Part shown: positions 28,358 through 37,251 of the stretch, in pieces
How positions within the stretch are numbered: position 1 is the first letter of the stretch
Layout of the letters: each line of letters starts with the position of its first letter
NCBI GenBank assembly: GCA_963728045.1
Contig: CAVSIE010000002.1
Span: forward strand, 1,116,001-1,180,000
DNA: 64,000 bases
Direction of reading: 5' to 3'
From: VRUE01 sp963728045
GTDB lineage: Bacteria; Actinomycetota; Thermoleophilia; Solirubrobacterales; 70-9
Notes under the pieces: generated by a model
Seen by the model: the letters and a program-made list of their open reading frames with translations, nothing else
Told to the model about the DNA's origin: nothing
Databases searched by the model: none
Translations under genes and position numbers: made by a program

Positions 28358-31216
28358 ATGGCACTGCTGGAGCGAAACCTCTCCTCGCTCGCTCCTCCGT
28401 CCTCCGAGCCTGCCTCGGACCGCGCCCCGGACGAGATCGCCGCTGGCACGCCGCAGCCGCTGCGCGGCGAGCTGGAGGCGCTGCTCGGCGCCGACCGCGT
28501 CCTCGCCCGCGCCAGCGACCTCGTCCGCTACGCCTCCGACGCCAGCCCCTACCGGCTTCTCCCCAAGGCTGTGGTGATGGCGCACGATGCCGACGACGTC
28601 GCCAAGGTTCTCGCCTACGGCCGCCGCAGCGGCGTCCCGGTCGTCTTCCGCGCCGGCGGCACCAGCCTCAACGGCCAGGGGCAGACCGACGGCATCCTCG
28701 TCGACGTGCGCCGCCACTTCGGCGGCGTCGCGGTCGAGGAGGAGGGGGCGCGGGCGCGGATCAAGCCCGGCACTCTGCTCGGCTACGCCAACCGCGTGCT
28801 GGCCCCCTACGGCCGCAAGCTCGGCCCCGACCCGGCCAGCACCGACATCGCCACGGTCGGCGGGGTGATCGCCAACAACTCGGGCGGGATGCGCTGCGGC
28901 GTCGTCCGCGACTCCTACTCGACGGTGCGCTCGCTGACCCTGGTCCTCGCCTCGGGGACGAAGATCGACACCGCCGAAGCGGGCGCCGCCGAGCGCTTCG
29001 CCGAGGAGGAGCCGGAGCTGGCCGCAGGCCTCGCCGCGATCCGCGACGAGATCCGCGCCGACGTCGAGCTGAGCGAGCGGATCCGGCGCAAGTTCGCGAT
29101 CAAGAACACCACCGGCTACCGGCTCTGCGCCTTCCTCGACGCCGACGAGCCGCTGGAGATCTTCCGCCGCCTCGTCGTCGGCTCCGAGGGCACGCTCGCC
29201 TTCGTCGCCGAGGCCGTCTTCGAGACCGTGGCACAGCCCGCTCGCACGACCACCGCCTGGGTCCACTTCCCCGGCATCGACGAGGCGATCGCCCCGGTCC
29301 GCGACTTGGTCGACTCCGGCGCCACCGCGGTCGAGCTGATGGTCGCGCCGGCGCTGATCACCGCCGCTTGGAACATGGTCGGCGCGCCCGAGGAGTGGAA
29401 AGAGCTGCCGCCCGAGTCGGCGGTGCTGCTGGTCGAGTTCGGCGCTCCTACCGATCCGGAGCTCGACGCCTACGTCGCCAAGGCGAAGGAGATCTTCACC
29501 GGCCACACGACGATTCGGCCGATCGACTTCACCCGCGAGGACGAGGAGATCGAGCTCGCCTGGCGGGTCCGCGAGGGGCTGCACGGGCTGATCGGCCGCC
29601 TGCGTCTGCCCGGCACCTCGCTGATCGTCGAGGACGTCTGCGTGCAGCCCGAGCGGATCGCCGAGGGCGCCCGCGACCTGCAGGCGCTGCTCGGCGAGCA
29701 CGGCTTCCTGCCCGGCGTCGCCGGCCACGCCTCCGCCGGCAACCTCCACTTCATGCTGACCCCGGACTTCGCCAAGCAGGAGGACCTCGATCGCTATGAG
29801 GCCTTCATGGGCAAGCTGGTCGAGCTGGTCGTCGACAAGTACGACGGCTCGCTCAAGGCCGAGCACGGGACCGGGATCAACATGGCCCCTTATGTAGAGC
29901 GCGAGTGGGGGGAGAAGGCGACCGAGCTGATGTGGCGGGTGAAGCGGCTCGCCGACCCCGACGGCGTGCTCGCCCCCGGCGTCCTGCTCAACCGCGACCC
30001 CGACGTCCACCTGCGCAACCTGAAGACGACGCCGGCGATCGAGGAGTCGGCGAGCGCCTGCGTCGAGTGCGGCTTCTGCGAGCCGGTCTGCCCCAGCCGC
30101 AACCTGACCACGACGCCGCGCCAGCGGATCGTGCTGCGGCGTGAGATGGCGCGCCAGCCAGCCGGCTCGCCGGTGCTGAAGGCGCTGCTGGAGGAGTACG
30201 AGTACGACTCGATGGAGACCTGCGCCGCCGACGGCTCCTGCCAGCTCGCCTGCCCGGTCGGGATCGATACCGGCAAGCTAGTCAAGGAACTGCGCGCCGA
30301 GCGCCACACCGAGCGGGCCGAAGCGATGGCGCTGCGCGCGGCGAAGCGCTGGGGCGGGATGGAGAAGGCCTCGCGCGCCGCGCTGCGCGTGGGCGGCCCG
30401 CTGGCGCGGCTGCTGACCAAACGGGGCAAGGGGCTGCCGGGAGCGGCCTCGGGGGAACTGCCGGCGACCGCGCGCGAGGGCGCCGCGGCGGTCTACGTCC
30501 CCTCCTGCACCAACCGGATCTTCGGCCGCTACGGGAGCGATGGCGCGCCGGCCGGCGTTACCGAGGCGCTGGTCGAGGTCTCGCGCCGGGCCGGGTTGCC
30601 GCTCTGGATCCCGGCCGAGATCGCCGGCAGCTGCTGCGGGCTGCCCTTCGGCTCCAAAGGTTTCACAGAAGCCCATCGCCACAAGGCGAACGAGATGGTC
30701 GAGCGTCTCTGGGCCTGGAGCGACGAGGGGGCGCTGCCGATCGTGATCGACGCCGCCTCCTGCACCCAGGCGATCGCCGAGCCGGGCGAGGGAACGCTGA
30801 GCGAGGAGAACGCGGAGCGCCTCGCCAAGCTGCAGATCCTCGACTCGGTCGCCTGGGCGCACGACCGCCTACTGCCGCACCTCACGATCGCCGAGAAGGT
30901 CGGCTCCGCCACCGTCCACCCGACCTGCGCGACCCGCCACATGGGCCTCGCCGGCCGCCTGCGCAGGCTCGCCGGCGCCCTCGCCGAGGACGTCTACGTC
31001 GCCCCCTCCGCGACCTGCTGCGGCTTCGCCGGCGACCGCGGCATCTCCCACCCGGAGCTGACCGCCGCCGCGACCCGGCCCCAGGCGGAAGAGCTGGCCG
31101 GGCGCGAGTTCGACGCCCGTCTCTCCAGCAACCGCACCTGCGAGATCGGCCTCACCCGCGCCACCGGCGCGCCCTACGAGTCCTTCGCCTTCCTGCTCGA
31201 GCGACTGACGCGTTAG
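28358..31216 (+). CDS. FAD-linked oxidase/Fe-S D-2-hydroxyacid dehydrogenase (Dld/GlcD-GlpC type)
   Basis: The 952-residue fusion starts at ATG 28358. Residues about 40-500 are an FAD-binding type 4 (GlcD/VAO) domain, with AGGTSLNGQGQTDGI and TVGGVIANNSGGMRCG contacting FAD and HASAGNLHFML near the C-terminal cap. Residues about 560-640 hold two ferredoxin-type clusters (CVECGFCEPVC and CAADGSCQLACPVG). The rest is GlpC-like with two Cys-Cys-Gly motifs (SCCGLPFGS and TCCGFAGD). Such fusions oxidise D-lactate or related D-2-hydroxyacids and pass electrons to the membrane chain. Operon with the decarboxylase upstream. Its stop overlaps the convergent stop of the next gene. Confidence 0.85.
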   Translation: MALLERNLSSLAPPSSEPASDRAPDEIAAGTPQPLRGELEALLGADRVLARASDLVRYASDASPYRLLPKAVVMAHDADDVAKVLAYGRRSGVPVVFRAGGTSLNGQGQTDGILVDVRRHFGGVAVEEEGARARIKPGTLLGYANRVLAPYGRKLGPDPASTDIATVGGVIANNSGGMRCGVVRDSYSTVRSLTLVLASGTKIDTAEAGAAERFAEEEPELAAGLAAIRDEIRADVELSERIRRKFAIKNTTGYRLCAFLDADEPLEIFRRLVVGSEGTLAFVAEAVFETVAQPARTTTAWVHFPGIDEAIAPVRDLVDSGATAVELMVAPALITAAWNMVGAPEEWKELPPESAVLLVEFGAPTDPELDAYVAKAKEIFTGHTTIRPIDFTREDEEIELAWRVREGLHGLIGRLRLPGTSLIVEDVCVQPERIAEGARDLQALLGEHGFLPGVAGHASAGNLHFMLTPDFAKQEDLDRYEAFMGKLVELVVDKYDGSLKAEHGTGINMAPYVEREWGEKATELMWRVKRLADPDGVLAPGVLLNRDPDVHLRNLKTTPAIEESASACVECGFCEPVCPSRNLTTTPRQRIVLRREMARQPAGSPVLKALLEEYEYDSMETCAADGSCQLACPVGIDTGKLVKELRAERHTERAEAMALRAAKRWGGMEKASRAALRVGGPLARLLTKRGKGLPGAASGELPATAREGAAAVYVPSCTNRIFGRYGSDGAPAGVTEALVEVSRRAGLPLWIPAEIAGSCCGLPFGSKGFTEAHRHKANEMVERLWAWSDEGALPIVIDAASCTQAIAEPGEGTLSEENAERLAKLQILDSVAWAHDRLLPHLTIAEKVGSATVHPTCATRHMGLAGRLRRLAGALAEDVYVAPSATCCGFAGDRGISHPELTAAATRPQAEELAGREFDARLSSNRTCEIGLTRATGAPYESFAFLLERLTR

Positions 31217-31701
31217 GGGTCGTTGCGCTTTCGCCGCAGGGCCTCGCGGGTGGCGTAGAGCGACGGGAGGGCGGCGGTGTCCTTCGGTCGCCCCAGCTCC
31301 TCCTTCGAGGCGATCAGCTGGTCGAGGGTAAGCACGCGGATCGCGATCTCACCGAGCGACAGCTCGATCGTCGCCACATCCTCAAATCCCCCAATGGCGG
31401 CAGCGCTCGGCACGACGTCGATCGGGCCCGCCTCCGTGTCGAAACGCTGAGCTTCCCAGCCGAGGAAGTCGGCGCCCTCCAATTCCGCCTCGACTTCATC
31501 GCGTGGCCGCCGGGCGCCCAACGCGTTGAGTGCGGCCGCGAGGCGCTCGGCATTGCCGAGGTCGCGCCGGGGCATGACGTCGAGGTCGAGCGTCACCGTC
31601 GGGTTGCCCTGCAGCCAAGCCGCGATTCCCCCGATCACGTAGAACTCGACCTCATGGTCGACGAGGGTACGAAGGAGCCTCGCGGGGTCGAGATCGGTCA
31701 C
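31213..31701 (-). CDS. Nucleotidyltransferase, toxin-antitoxin type
   Basis: The 162-residue protein opens with DHEVEFYVIGGIAAWLQG and LDLDVMPRRD, giving the Gly-Gly and Asp-x-Asp signature of minimal nucleotidyltransferases. The first codons overlap the stop of the XRE gene by four bases, so the two are coupled. Small nucleotidyltransferases paired with XRE proteins act as toxin-antitoxin or regulatory modules; which member would be the toxin cannot be told from sequence. Confidence 0.7.
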   Translation of the reverse strand: MTDLDPARLLRTLVDHEVEFYVIGGIAAWLQGNPTVTLDLDVMPRRDLGNAERLAAALNALGARRPRDEVEAELEGADFLGWEAQRFDTEAGPIDVVPSAAAIGGFEDVATIELSLGEIAIRVLTLDQLIASKEELGRPKDTAALPSLYATREALRRKRNDP

Positions 31702-32012
31702 GGCTGCCTCTGGGCGAGCCCGTGGAGGTGGGCATAGCGCTGAAGAGCGCTGAGGCGCTCCTCCGGAGAGAGTTCGAGTAGGCGTTCGGCCAGCTCGACG
31801 TCATCAGGGTCGGGAACCGTTTCGACGTCGAGCTTGACGCGCCGCCCGCACGCTGCCGCCAGCCGTTGCAGCGTCTCCCACGAGGGCGTTTTGGAGCCTC
31901 GCTCGTAGCGGACCACGGCGGGTTGCGACGTGCCGGCACGGCGGGCAAGCGCGCGCTGGGACAGTCCCGCCGAGAGGCGCATCTGGCGCAGTAGGGCACT
32001 GGGAGCTTCCAC
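31698..32012 (-). CDS. XRE-family HTH regulator
   Basis: The 104-residue protein has a Cro/C1-type HTH at residues about 5-60 (MRLSAGLSQRALARRAGTSQ, then VVRYERGSKTPSWETLQRL). The C-terminal half is helical with ELSPEERLSALQRYAHLH. GTG start. It is the first gene of the two-gene module and very likely represses its own promoter through the palindrome eight bases upstream. Confidence 0.85.
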   Translation of the reverse strand: MEAPSALLRQMRLSAGLSQRALARRAGTSQPAVVRYERGSKTPSWETLQRLAAACGRRVKLDVETVPDPDDVELAERLLELSPEERLSALQRYAHLHGLAQRQP

Positions 32013-32020
32013 GTCTGAGA

Positions 32021-32040
32021 TGATACCTACTTAGGTATCA
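32021..32040. promoter_or_regulatory. Palindromic operator over the -10 of the XRE module
   Basis: TGATACCTA-CT-TAGGTATCA: two perfect 9-bp arms around a 2-bp centre. On the minus strand the hexamer TATCAT (32025-32020), seven bases before the GTG, overlaps one arm, so repressor binding would cover the -10. Confidence 0.8.
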
Positions 32041-32061
32041 AGAGCGTGGGGAAGTGCCGCC

Positions 32062-32934
32062 TCAGCGCGTAACGGCTGAGACCGCCGCAGCGCCCTGCTC
32101 GTCCGCTTCCGCCTCGACTTCGCGCACGGTCTCGATCAGCGCCGCTTCGCTTTCGAAGCGGCGGTCGAGCAGCGGGTTGAGGACGCCGCGCAGGGCGGAG
32201 ACGTAGCGCCACCACTTCGGCGCGAAGATCCGCGGGGCGCGTTCCTCGATCCCGCGCACCACGGCCGCGCCGGCCTCGGCCGGCTGGATCCGCCGGCGCA
32301 GGAACTCGGGCAGGTTCTGCTGCATGCGGTCACCGTTGCTCTCGAAGGCGTCCTGGACCAGTTTGGTGTCGACCCAGCCAAAGTAGGCGACGCTGGCGCT
32401 CGCGCCCAGCGGCATCAGCTCGGCCCTCAGCGAGCGGCCCAGCGACTCGACCCCGGACTTGGCGACGGCGTAGGGGCTGTTGAGGACGCCGTTGACGAAG
32501 GCGTAGACGGAGGCGGTGACGACGACATGGCCCTTGCGCTCGACGATCTGCGGCAGCGTCGCCCGCACCGTGCGCCAGACGCCGAGCATGTCGACCTCGA
32601 AGACCCGCTCCCACTCCTCGACCCCGATCCCTCGCACCGTCGCCATCTTCGCCTGGGCGATTCCGGCGTTGGCGACGACCACGTCGAGGCCGCCGAAGCG
32701 CTCGACCGTCTCGGCGACGGACTGCATCACGGCAGAGTGGTCGGTGACGTCGGTGGCGAGCCCGATAGCGCGCTCGCCGATCCGCTCGGCCGCCTCGCGG
32801 GCCTCGCCGGCATTGAGGTCGACGACCGCGACCGAGCCGCCGCGCAGGTGGATCTGACGTGCCGTCTCGAAGCCGATCCCGCGGGCGGCGCCGGTGACCA
32901 GCGCCACCTTTCCGTTCAGGTCGTAGACGGGCAT
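32062..32934 (-). CDS. Short-chain dehydrogenase/reductase
   Basis: The 290-residue classical SDR has the nucleotide motif TGAARGIG, the structural NAG (VVANAGIAQ), a catalytic Ser in TASVYAF and YAVAK with catalytic Tyr/Lys. VVDLN after beta-2 (acidic end) suggests NAD rather than NADP. The C-terminal 50 residues extend beyond the core and hold an amphipathic helix. Substrate unknown. TAGCCT (32949-32944) lies nine bases before the ATG, fitting a leaderless transcript; ileS diverges from it after 38 bp. Confidence 0.85.
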   Translation of the reverse strand: MPVYDLNGKVALVTGAARGIGFETARQIHLRGGSVAVVDLNAGEAREAAERIGERAIGLATDVTDHSAVMQSVAETVERFGGLDVVVANAGIAQAKMATVRGIGVEEWERVFEVDMLGVWRTVRATLPQIVERKGHVVVTASVYAFVNGVLNSPYAVAKSGVESLGRSLRAELMPLGASASVAYFGWVDTKLVQDAFESNGDRMQQNLPEFLRRRIQPAEAGAAVVRGIEERAPRIFAPKWWRYVSALRGVLNPLLDRRFESEAALIETVREVEAEADEQGAAAVSAVTR

Positions 32935-32943
32935 GAAGCGAGG

Positions 32944-32949
32944 AGGCTA
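32944..32949 (-). promoter_or_regulatory. -10 hexamer of the SDR gene
   Basis: TAGCCT on the minus strand, nine bases before the ATG at 32934; no Shine-Dalgarno is visible. Confidence 0.5.
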
Positions 32950-32957
32950 CCCGCTCC

Positions 32958-32963
32958 TAGAAT
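32958..32963 (+). promoter_or_regulatory. -10 hexamer of ileS
   Basis: TAGAAT nine bases before the ATG at 32973, with no Shine-Dalgarno in between; a leaderless mRNA is likely. Confidence 0.6.
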
Positions 32964-32972
32964 CACCTGCTC

Positions 32973-35900
32973 ATGCTCGGCTTCAAGCCAGTAGACCCAC
33001 GCCAGCCCTTCCCCGAGCTCGAGGAGCGGGTGCTCGAGCGCTGGCGCGAGCGCGACGTCTTCCAGCGCTCGCTCGCCCAGCGCGAGGGCGCCGAGGTCTG
33101 GAGTTTCTACGAGGGCCCGCCGACCGCCAATGGCCGGCCCGGGTCCCACCACGTCCACGCCCGCGTCTTCAAGGACGTCTACCCGCGCTACCGCTCGATG
33201 TGCGGGTACCGGGTGCCGCGCAAGGCGGGCTGGGACTGCCACGGCCTGCCGGTCGAGCTCGAGGTCGAGAAGCAGCTCGGCATCTCCTCCAAGCAGGAGA
33301 TCGAGGAGTACGGGATCGACAAGTTCAACGCCCGCTGCCGCGAGTCGGTCTTCGAGTACGTCGAGGAGTGGAACCGGCTGACCGAGCGAATCGGCTTCTG
33401 GGTCGACCTCGACGACCCTTACGTGACTCTCGAGGACGAGTACATCGAGTCGGTCTGGTGGTCGCTGCGCAAGCTCTGGGACGACGGGCGCCTCTACGAG
33501 GGCCACAAGGTCGTCCCCTACTGCCCGCGCTGCGGCACCGCGCTCTCCTCGCACGAGGTGGCGCTCGGCTACGAGGACGTCGAGGACCCGTCCATATACG
33601 TGCGCTTCCCGCTGCTCGACGCCGACGGCGGCGAAGCGGGCGAGTCGCTGCTGGTCTGGACGACGACGCCGTGGACGTTGCCCGGCAACGTCGCCGTCGC
33701 CGTCGCGCCCGAGGTCACCTATGTGAGGGCCAGGGTGGAGGGGGAGACACTGATCCTCGCCGAGCCGCTGGTGGAGAAAGTCCTCGGCGAGGGAGCGGAG
33801 ATCGCCGAGCGGTTCCCCGGCTCCGAGCTGGTCGGCCGCCAGTACAGCGGCCCGGTGTTCGAGCTGTCCGACGGCGGGCCTACGGATGCCTTCCGGGTGC
33901 TGACGGGCGACTTCGTCACCACCGAGGACGGCACCGGCCTCGTCCACATCGCCCCGGCCTTCGGCGAGGACGACTACGCGGTGGCGGCGGAGAACGGGGT
34001 CTTCGACCCGACCGATCACGCCAGCCTCTACAACCCGGTCAGGCCGGACGGGACCTTCGACGATCGGGTCGAGGGCTTCGAGGGCAGGTTCGTCAAGGAC
34101 CCCGAGGCGACCGCGGCGTTGATCGACGACCTGCGCGGGCGCGGCCTGCTCTTCCGCGAGCAGGTCTACGAGCATGCCTACCCCCACTGCTGGCGCTGCG
34201 GCACGCCGCTCCTCTACTACGCCAAGTCGAGCTGGTACGTCGCCACCTCGCAGGCGCGCGAGCAGCTGCTCGCCAACAACGAGCAGATCGGCTGGCACCC
34301 GGAGCACATCAAGACCGGCCGCTTCGGCAAGTGGCTGGAGAACAACGTCGACTGGGCGCTCTCCCGCGACCGCTACTGGGGAACGCCGCTGCCGGTCTGG
34401 GAGTGCAGCGGCGAGGACTGCGACGGCCGCTTCTGCGCCGGCTCGGTCGCCGAGCTGCGCGAGCGCGCCCGCGGCGTTGTGCCGGACGACCTGCACCGCC
34501 CCTACATCGACGAGGTGACGCTCGATTGCGAGCAGTGCGGCGGCGAGATGCGCCGGGTCCAGTCGGTGATCGACACCTGGTACGACAGCGGCGCGATGCC
34601 CTTCGCCCAGTTCCACTACCCGTTCGAGAACAAAGAGATGTTCGAAGAGCGCTTCCCGGCCGACTTCATCTGCGAGGGGATCGACCAGACCCGCGGCTGG
34701 TTCTACACCCTGCTCGCCGAGTCGACCCTGCTCTTCGGCGAGTCGAGCTATCGCAACTGCGTCTGCCTCGGGCTGATCCTCGACCCCGAGGGTCAGAAGA
34801 TGTCGAAGAGCAAGGGCAACGTGGTCGAGCCCTGGGACGTGATCTCCGCCCACGGCGCCGACGCCTTCCGCTGGTACTACCTGACCTCGCAGCAGCCCTG
34901 GGCGGGGTCCCGTTTCTCGGTCGACACGGTGGGCGAATCGGTGCGCCAGTTCCTGCTCACCCTCTGGAACACCTACTCCTTCTGGGTGCTCTACGCGAAC
35001 GCCGAGGATCTGGGCCCGAGTGATTTCGCCGGGGCGCCTCAACCCACCAATGACCTCGATCGCTGGGCGCTGTCGCACTTGCAGGCCACGGTCGAGACCG
35101 TGCGCGAGCGCATGGACGACTTCGACTGCACCACTGCCGGCCGTGCCATCGCCGATTACGTCGAGCAGCTCTCCAACTGGTACGTGCGGCTCTCCCGCCG
35201 CCGCTTCTGGGAGGGCGACCGCGCCGCCTTCGCGACCCTGCGCCACTGTCTGCTCGAGGTGGCGGCGCTGCTGGCGCCGTTCACCCCCTTCCTCGCCGAC
35301 GAGATCCATCTCAACCTCGCCGGGGGCGAGGGCGAGGAGCTGGGCGAGCTGCCCGATTCGATCCACCTGCGCGACTTCCCCGAGCCCGACCCGGCGCTCG
35401 CCGACCCGGAGCTGGAGGCGGCGATGGAGGCGGTGCGTCTCACGGTCGAGCTCGGCCGCGCCGCCCGCGCCCAGGCGAAGGCGAAGGTGCGCCAGCCGCT
35501 GCGCCGCGCCGTGATCGTCGCCAGCGAGGCCGAGCGCGAGGCGATCTCCGCCCGCGCCGACCTGGTCACCGCGGAGCTCAACGTGAAGGAGCTCGACTTC
35601 GTCAGCGACGAGTCCGAGCTGGTCAGCTACGAGGTGAAGCCCAACTACCGCTCACTCGGCCCTCGCTTCGGCAAGCGGATGCCCCAAGTGGCCGCGGCGG
35701 TCGAGGCGCTCGACCCTGCCCACGTCGCCGCGGTGATGGGCGACGGCGGCGAGGTCGGGATCAGCGTCGACGGCGACGAGCACGTCCTCGGCGCCGACGA
35801 GCTGACCCTGGCCCTGCAGCCGCTGGAGGGCTACGAGGTCGAGGCCGAGGCAGGACACGCCGTCGCCCTCCAGCTCGAGCTCGACGACGAGCTGCGCCAG

Positions 35901-36143
35901 GAGGGCCTCGCCCGCGAGATCGTCCACGCCGTCCAGAATGCCCGCAAAGAGGCCGGCCTCGACATCTCCGACCGGATCGAGCTCACCCTCGGCGGCGACG
36001 AGGAGCTGCTGGCCGCCGCCCGCGCCCACGAGCCCTACCTGACCGGTGAGGTTCTCGCCACGTCGATCGCCTACGACGCTGCTGGCGGAGCCCCGGTCCG
36101 AGTCGACGGCCGCGACCTCCACATCGCCGTCAGTCGCGCCTGA
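32973..36143 (+). CDS. ileS: Isoleucyl-tRNA synthetase, long type 2 form
   Basis: Charges tRNA-Ile with isoleucine. The 1056-residue length and the blocks SFYEGPPTANG and AGWDCHGLPVELEVEKQLG place it in the eukaryote-like IleRS2 clade. The class I HIGH motif, aligned to HVGH of Thermus IleRS, reads GSHH here (ANGRPGSHHVHARVFKD), the swapped GxHH form. KMSKS is intact (QKMSKSKGN). The editing domain has WTTTPWTLPGN. The C-terminal part carries the tRNA anticodon-binding helices and the long C-terminal domain. It starts at ATG 32973 with TAGAAT nine bases upstream. Confidence 0.96.
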   Translation: MLGFKPVDPRQPFPELEERVLERWRERDVFQRSLAQREGAEVWSFYEGPPTANGRPGSHHVHARVFKDVYPRYRSMCGYRVPRKAGWDCHGLPVELEVEKQLGISSKQEIEEYGIDKFNARCRESVFEYVEEWNRLTERIGFWVDLDDPYVTLEDEYIESVWWSLRKLWDDGRLYEGHKVVPYCPRCGTALSSHEVALGYEDVEDPSIYVRFPLLDADGGEAGESLLVWTTTPWTLPGNVAVAVAPEVTYVRARVEGETLILAEPLVEKVLGEGAEIAERFPGSELVGRQYSGPVFELSDGGPTDAFRVLTGDFVTTEDGTGLVHIAPAFGEDDYAVAAENGVFDPTDHASLYNPVRPDGTFDDRVEGFEGRFVKDPEATAALIDDLRGRGLLFREQVYEHAYPHCWRCGTPLLYYAKSSWYVATSQAREQLLANNEQIGWHPEHIKTGRFGKWLENNVDWALSRDRYWGTPLPVWECSGEDCDGRFCAGSVAELRERARGVVPDDLHRPYIDEVTLDCEQCGGEMRRVQSVIDTWYDSGAMPFAQFHYPFENKEMFEERFPADFICEGIDQTRGWFYTLLAESTLLFGESSYRNCVCLGLILDPEGQKMSKSKGNVVEPWDVISAHGADAFRWYYLTSQQPWAGSRFSVDTVGESVRQFLLTLWNTYSFWVLYANAEDLGPSDFAGAPQPTNDLDRWALSHLQATVETVRERMDDFDCTTAGRAIADYVEQLSNWYVRLSRRRFWEGDRAAFATLRHCLLEVAALLAPFTPFLADEIHLNLAGGEGEELGELPDSIHLRDFPEPDPALADPELEAAMEAVRLTVELGRAARAQAKAKVRQPLRRAVIVASEAEREAISARADLVTAELNVKELDFVSDESELVSYEVKPNYRSLGPRFGKRMPQVAAAVEALDPAHVAAVMGDGGEVGISVDGDEHVLGADELTLALQPLEGYEVEAEAGHAVALQLELDDELRQEGLAREIVHAVQNARKEAGLDISDRIELTLGGDEELLAAARAHEPYLTGEVLATSIAYDAAGGAPVRVDGRDLHIAVSRA

Positions 36144-36178
36144 GGGGAGAATTCGACGACTTGTGCCCTTAAGCGGGG

Positions 36179-36394
36179 GTGCAGCTAACGCGCCATGCGA
36201 AGAACCAAGCACGCTGGATCGGTCTAACCAGGCCTGAGATCGAACAGATCATTACGAATCCCGTCAGCGTCGATCGAGATGAGAAAGGGCGCCCCCGTTA
36301 TCTTGGAGAAGTCCATGGCGAACGCATACGAGTTGTAGTCGCTCTCGACGATCCCGACCTGATCGTCACGGTTCATCCAAGGAGGAGCGCATGA
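36179..36394 (+). CDS. DUF4258-like small protein, putative toxin
   Basis: The 71-residue protein reads LTRHAKNQARWIGLTRPEIE, then a region with GRPRYLGEVHGERIRVVV and ends in VTVHPRR, the pattern of DUF4258 (RelE-like fold). GTG start. It overlaps the following DUF2283 gene by four bases, giving a compact toxin-antitoxin-like pair. Confidence 0.65.
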   Translation: MQLTRHAKNQARWIGLTRPEIEQIITNPVSVDRDEKGRPRYLGEVHGERIRVVVALDDPDLIVTVHPRRSA

Positions 36395-36681
36395 AGGCCG
36401 ATTACGACAGTCAAGCGGAAGCCTTGTCCATCGACTTGGTTGAGGTCGACCGCTGGGACGCGGGCGATCCCGTTGACGACACCTACTGCAATGTGGCGCT
36501 GCGAAATGGGCGTCCCGTGAATATCGAGTTGCTCAATCCCAAGGGCAGGTTGCACCTACTCGACGTTGTGGCCCAGCGGTACGAGCTTGATGCCCTCTCT
36601 CTGAAAATCGCTGCAGAAGCTGCTCTGGCTGCCCCGGATCGACCGGTGACGCTTGACATCGGCGCTCACGCGCCTGCCTGA
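36391..36681 (+). CDS. DUF2283-like small protein, putative antitoxin
   Basis: The 96-residue protein opens with MKADYDSQAEALSIDL, the YDxxADALYI-type start of DUF2283, and has VNIELLNPKGRL in the middle. Coupled to the DUF4258-like gene by an ATGA overlap. Such pairs are predicted toxin-antitoxin systems; activity is not shown. Confidence 0.65.
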   Translation: MKADYDSQAEALSIDLVEVDRWDAGDPVDDTYCNVALRNGRPVNIELLNPKGRLHLLDVVAQRYELDALSLKIAAEAALAAPDRPVTLDIGAHAPA

Positions 36682-36691
36682 ACGCAGCGAT

Positions 36692-36871
36692 TCAGTCCTC
36701 GGCCGGCTCGCCGATGATGAAGTCGGTTTTCGGCGAGTCGGAGAACTTCACCCAGCAGTGCTCGGGGGCGGCGCCGGCGACCTCGACCAGCGCCGCTTCG
36801 ATCCGTTTGGCGATCTCCGCCTTCTGCTCGTCGGTCCGGCCCTCGAACCAGTGGACGTGAACGAAGGGCAT
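36692..36871 (-). CDS. 4-oxalocrotonate tautomerase-family protein
   Basis: The 59-residue protein begins Met-Pro (catalytic Pro1 after Met removal) and reads MPFVHVHWFEGRTDEQKAEI, followed by a helix and HCWVKFSDSPK. Length and layout fit the 4-OT subgroup, hexameric tautomerases using the N-terminal Pro as base. It lacks the usual Arg near position 39, so activity may differ. Seventeen bases downstream of trxA on the same strand. Confidence 0.75.
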   Translation of the reverse strand: MPFVHVHWFEGRTDEQKAEIAKRIEAALVEVAGAAPEHCWVKFSDSPKTDFIIGEPAED

Positions 36872-36887
36872 CGGCCGCTCCGGCGCT

Positions 36888-37214
36888 CTAGGCGAGCGCC
36901 GGCTCCAGCTCGGCCTCGAGGCGGCGCTTCGGCATCGCCCCGACGACCTTCTTCGCGATCGCCCCGTCCTTGAAGAGGAGCAGGGTCGGGATCGAGAGCA
37001 CTTCGTACTGAGCGGCGGTCTGCTGGTTCTCGTCGACGTTGAGGCTGAGGATCGTCAGGTCGTCGCGCTCGGCGTCGATCTCCTCGAGGACCGGGTGGAC
37101 GACGCGGCAGGGACCGCACCAGGGGGCCCAGAAGTCGACCAGCACCGGGCCGTCGGCCTCCAGGACGTCGGACTTGAAGGTGGCGTCTGTCACGTCGGTG
37201 AGCTTGCCTGTCAC
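36888..37214 (-). CDS. trxA: Thioredoxin
   Basis: The 108-residue cytoplasmic disulfide reductase has the WCGPC active site in VDFWAPWCGPCRVVHP, the buried Asp (VLVDFWA) and the cis-Pro (SIPTLLLFKDG). GTG start. Probably transcribed with the tautomerase gene. A 16-bp palindrome 38-53 bases upstream may control it. Confidence 0.95.
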   Translation of the reverse strand: MTGKLTDVTDATFKSDVLEADGPVLVDFWAPWCGPCRVVHPVLEEIDAERDDLTILSLNVDENQQTAAQYEVLSIPTLLLFKDGAIAKKVVGAMPKRRLEAELEPALA

Positions 37215-37251
37215 TGGAATCGGTCTCCCGCTGGTCGTTGTCTCGTGCTCA

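Noticed and set aside
36692..36871. Non-coding gap between the DUF2283 gene and trxA
   Set aside because: A complete 59-codon tautomerase gene with catalytic Pro fills it.
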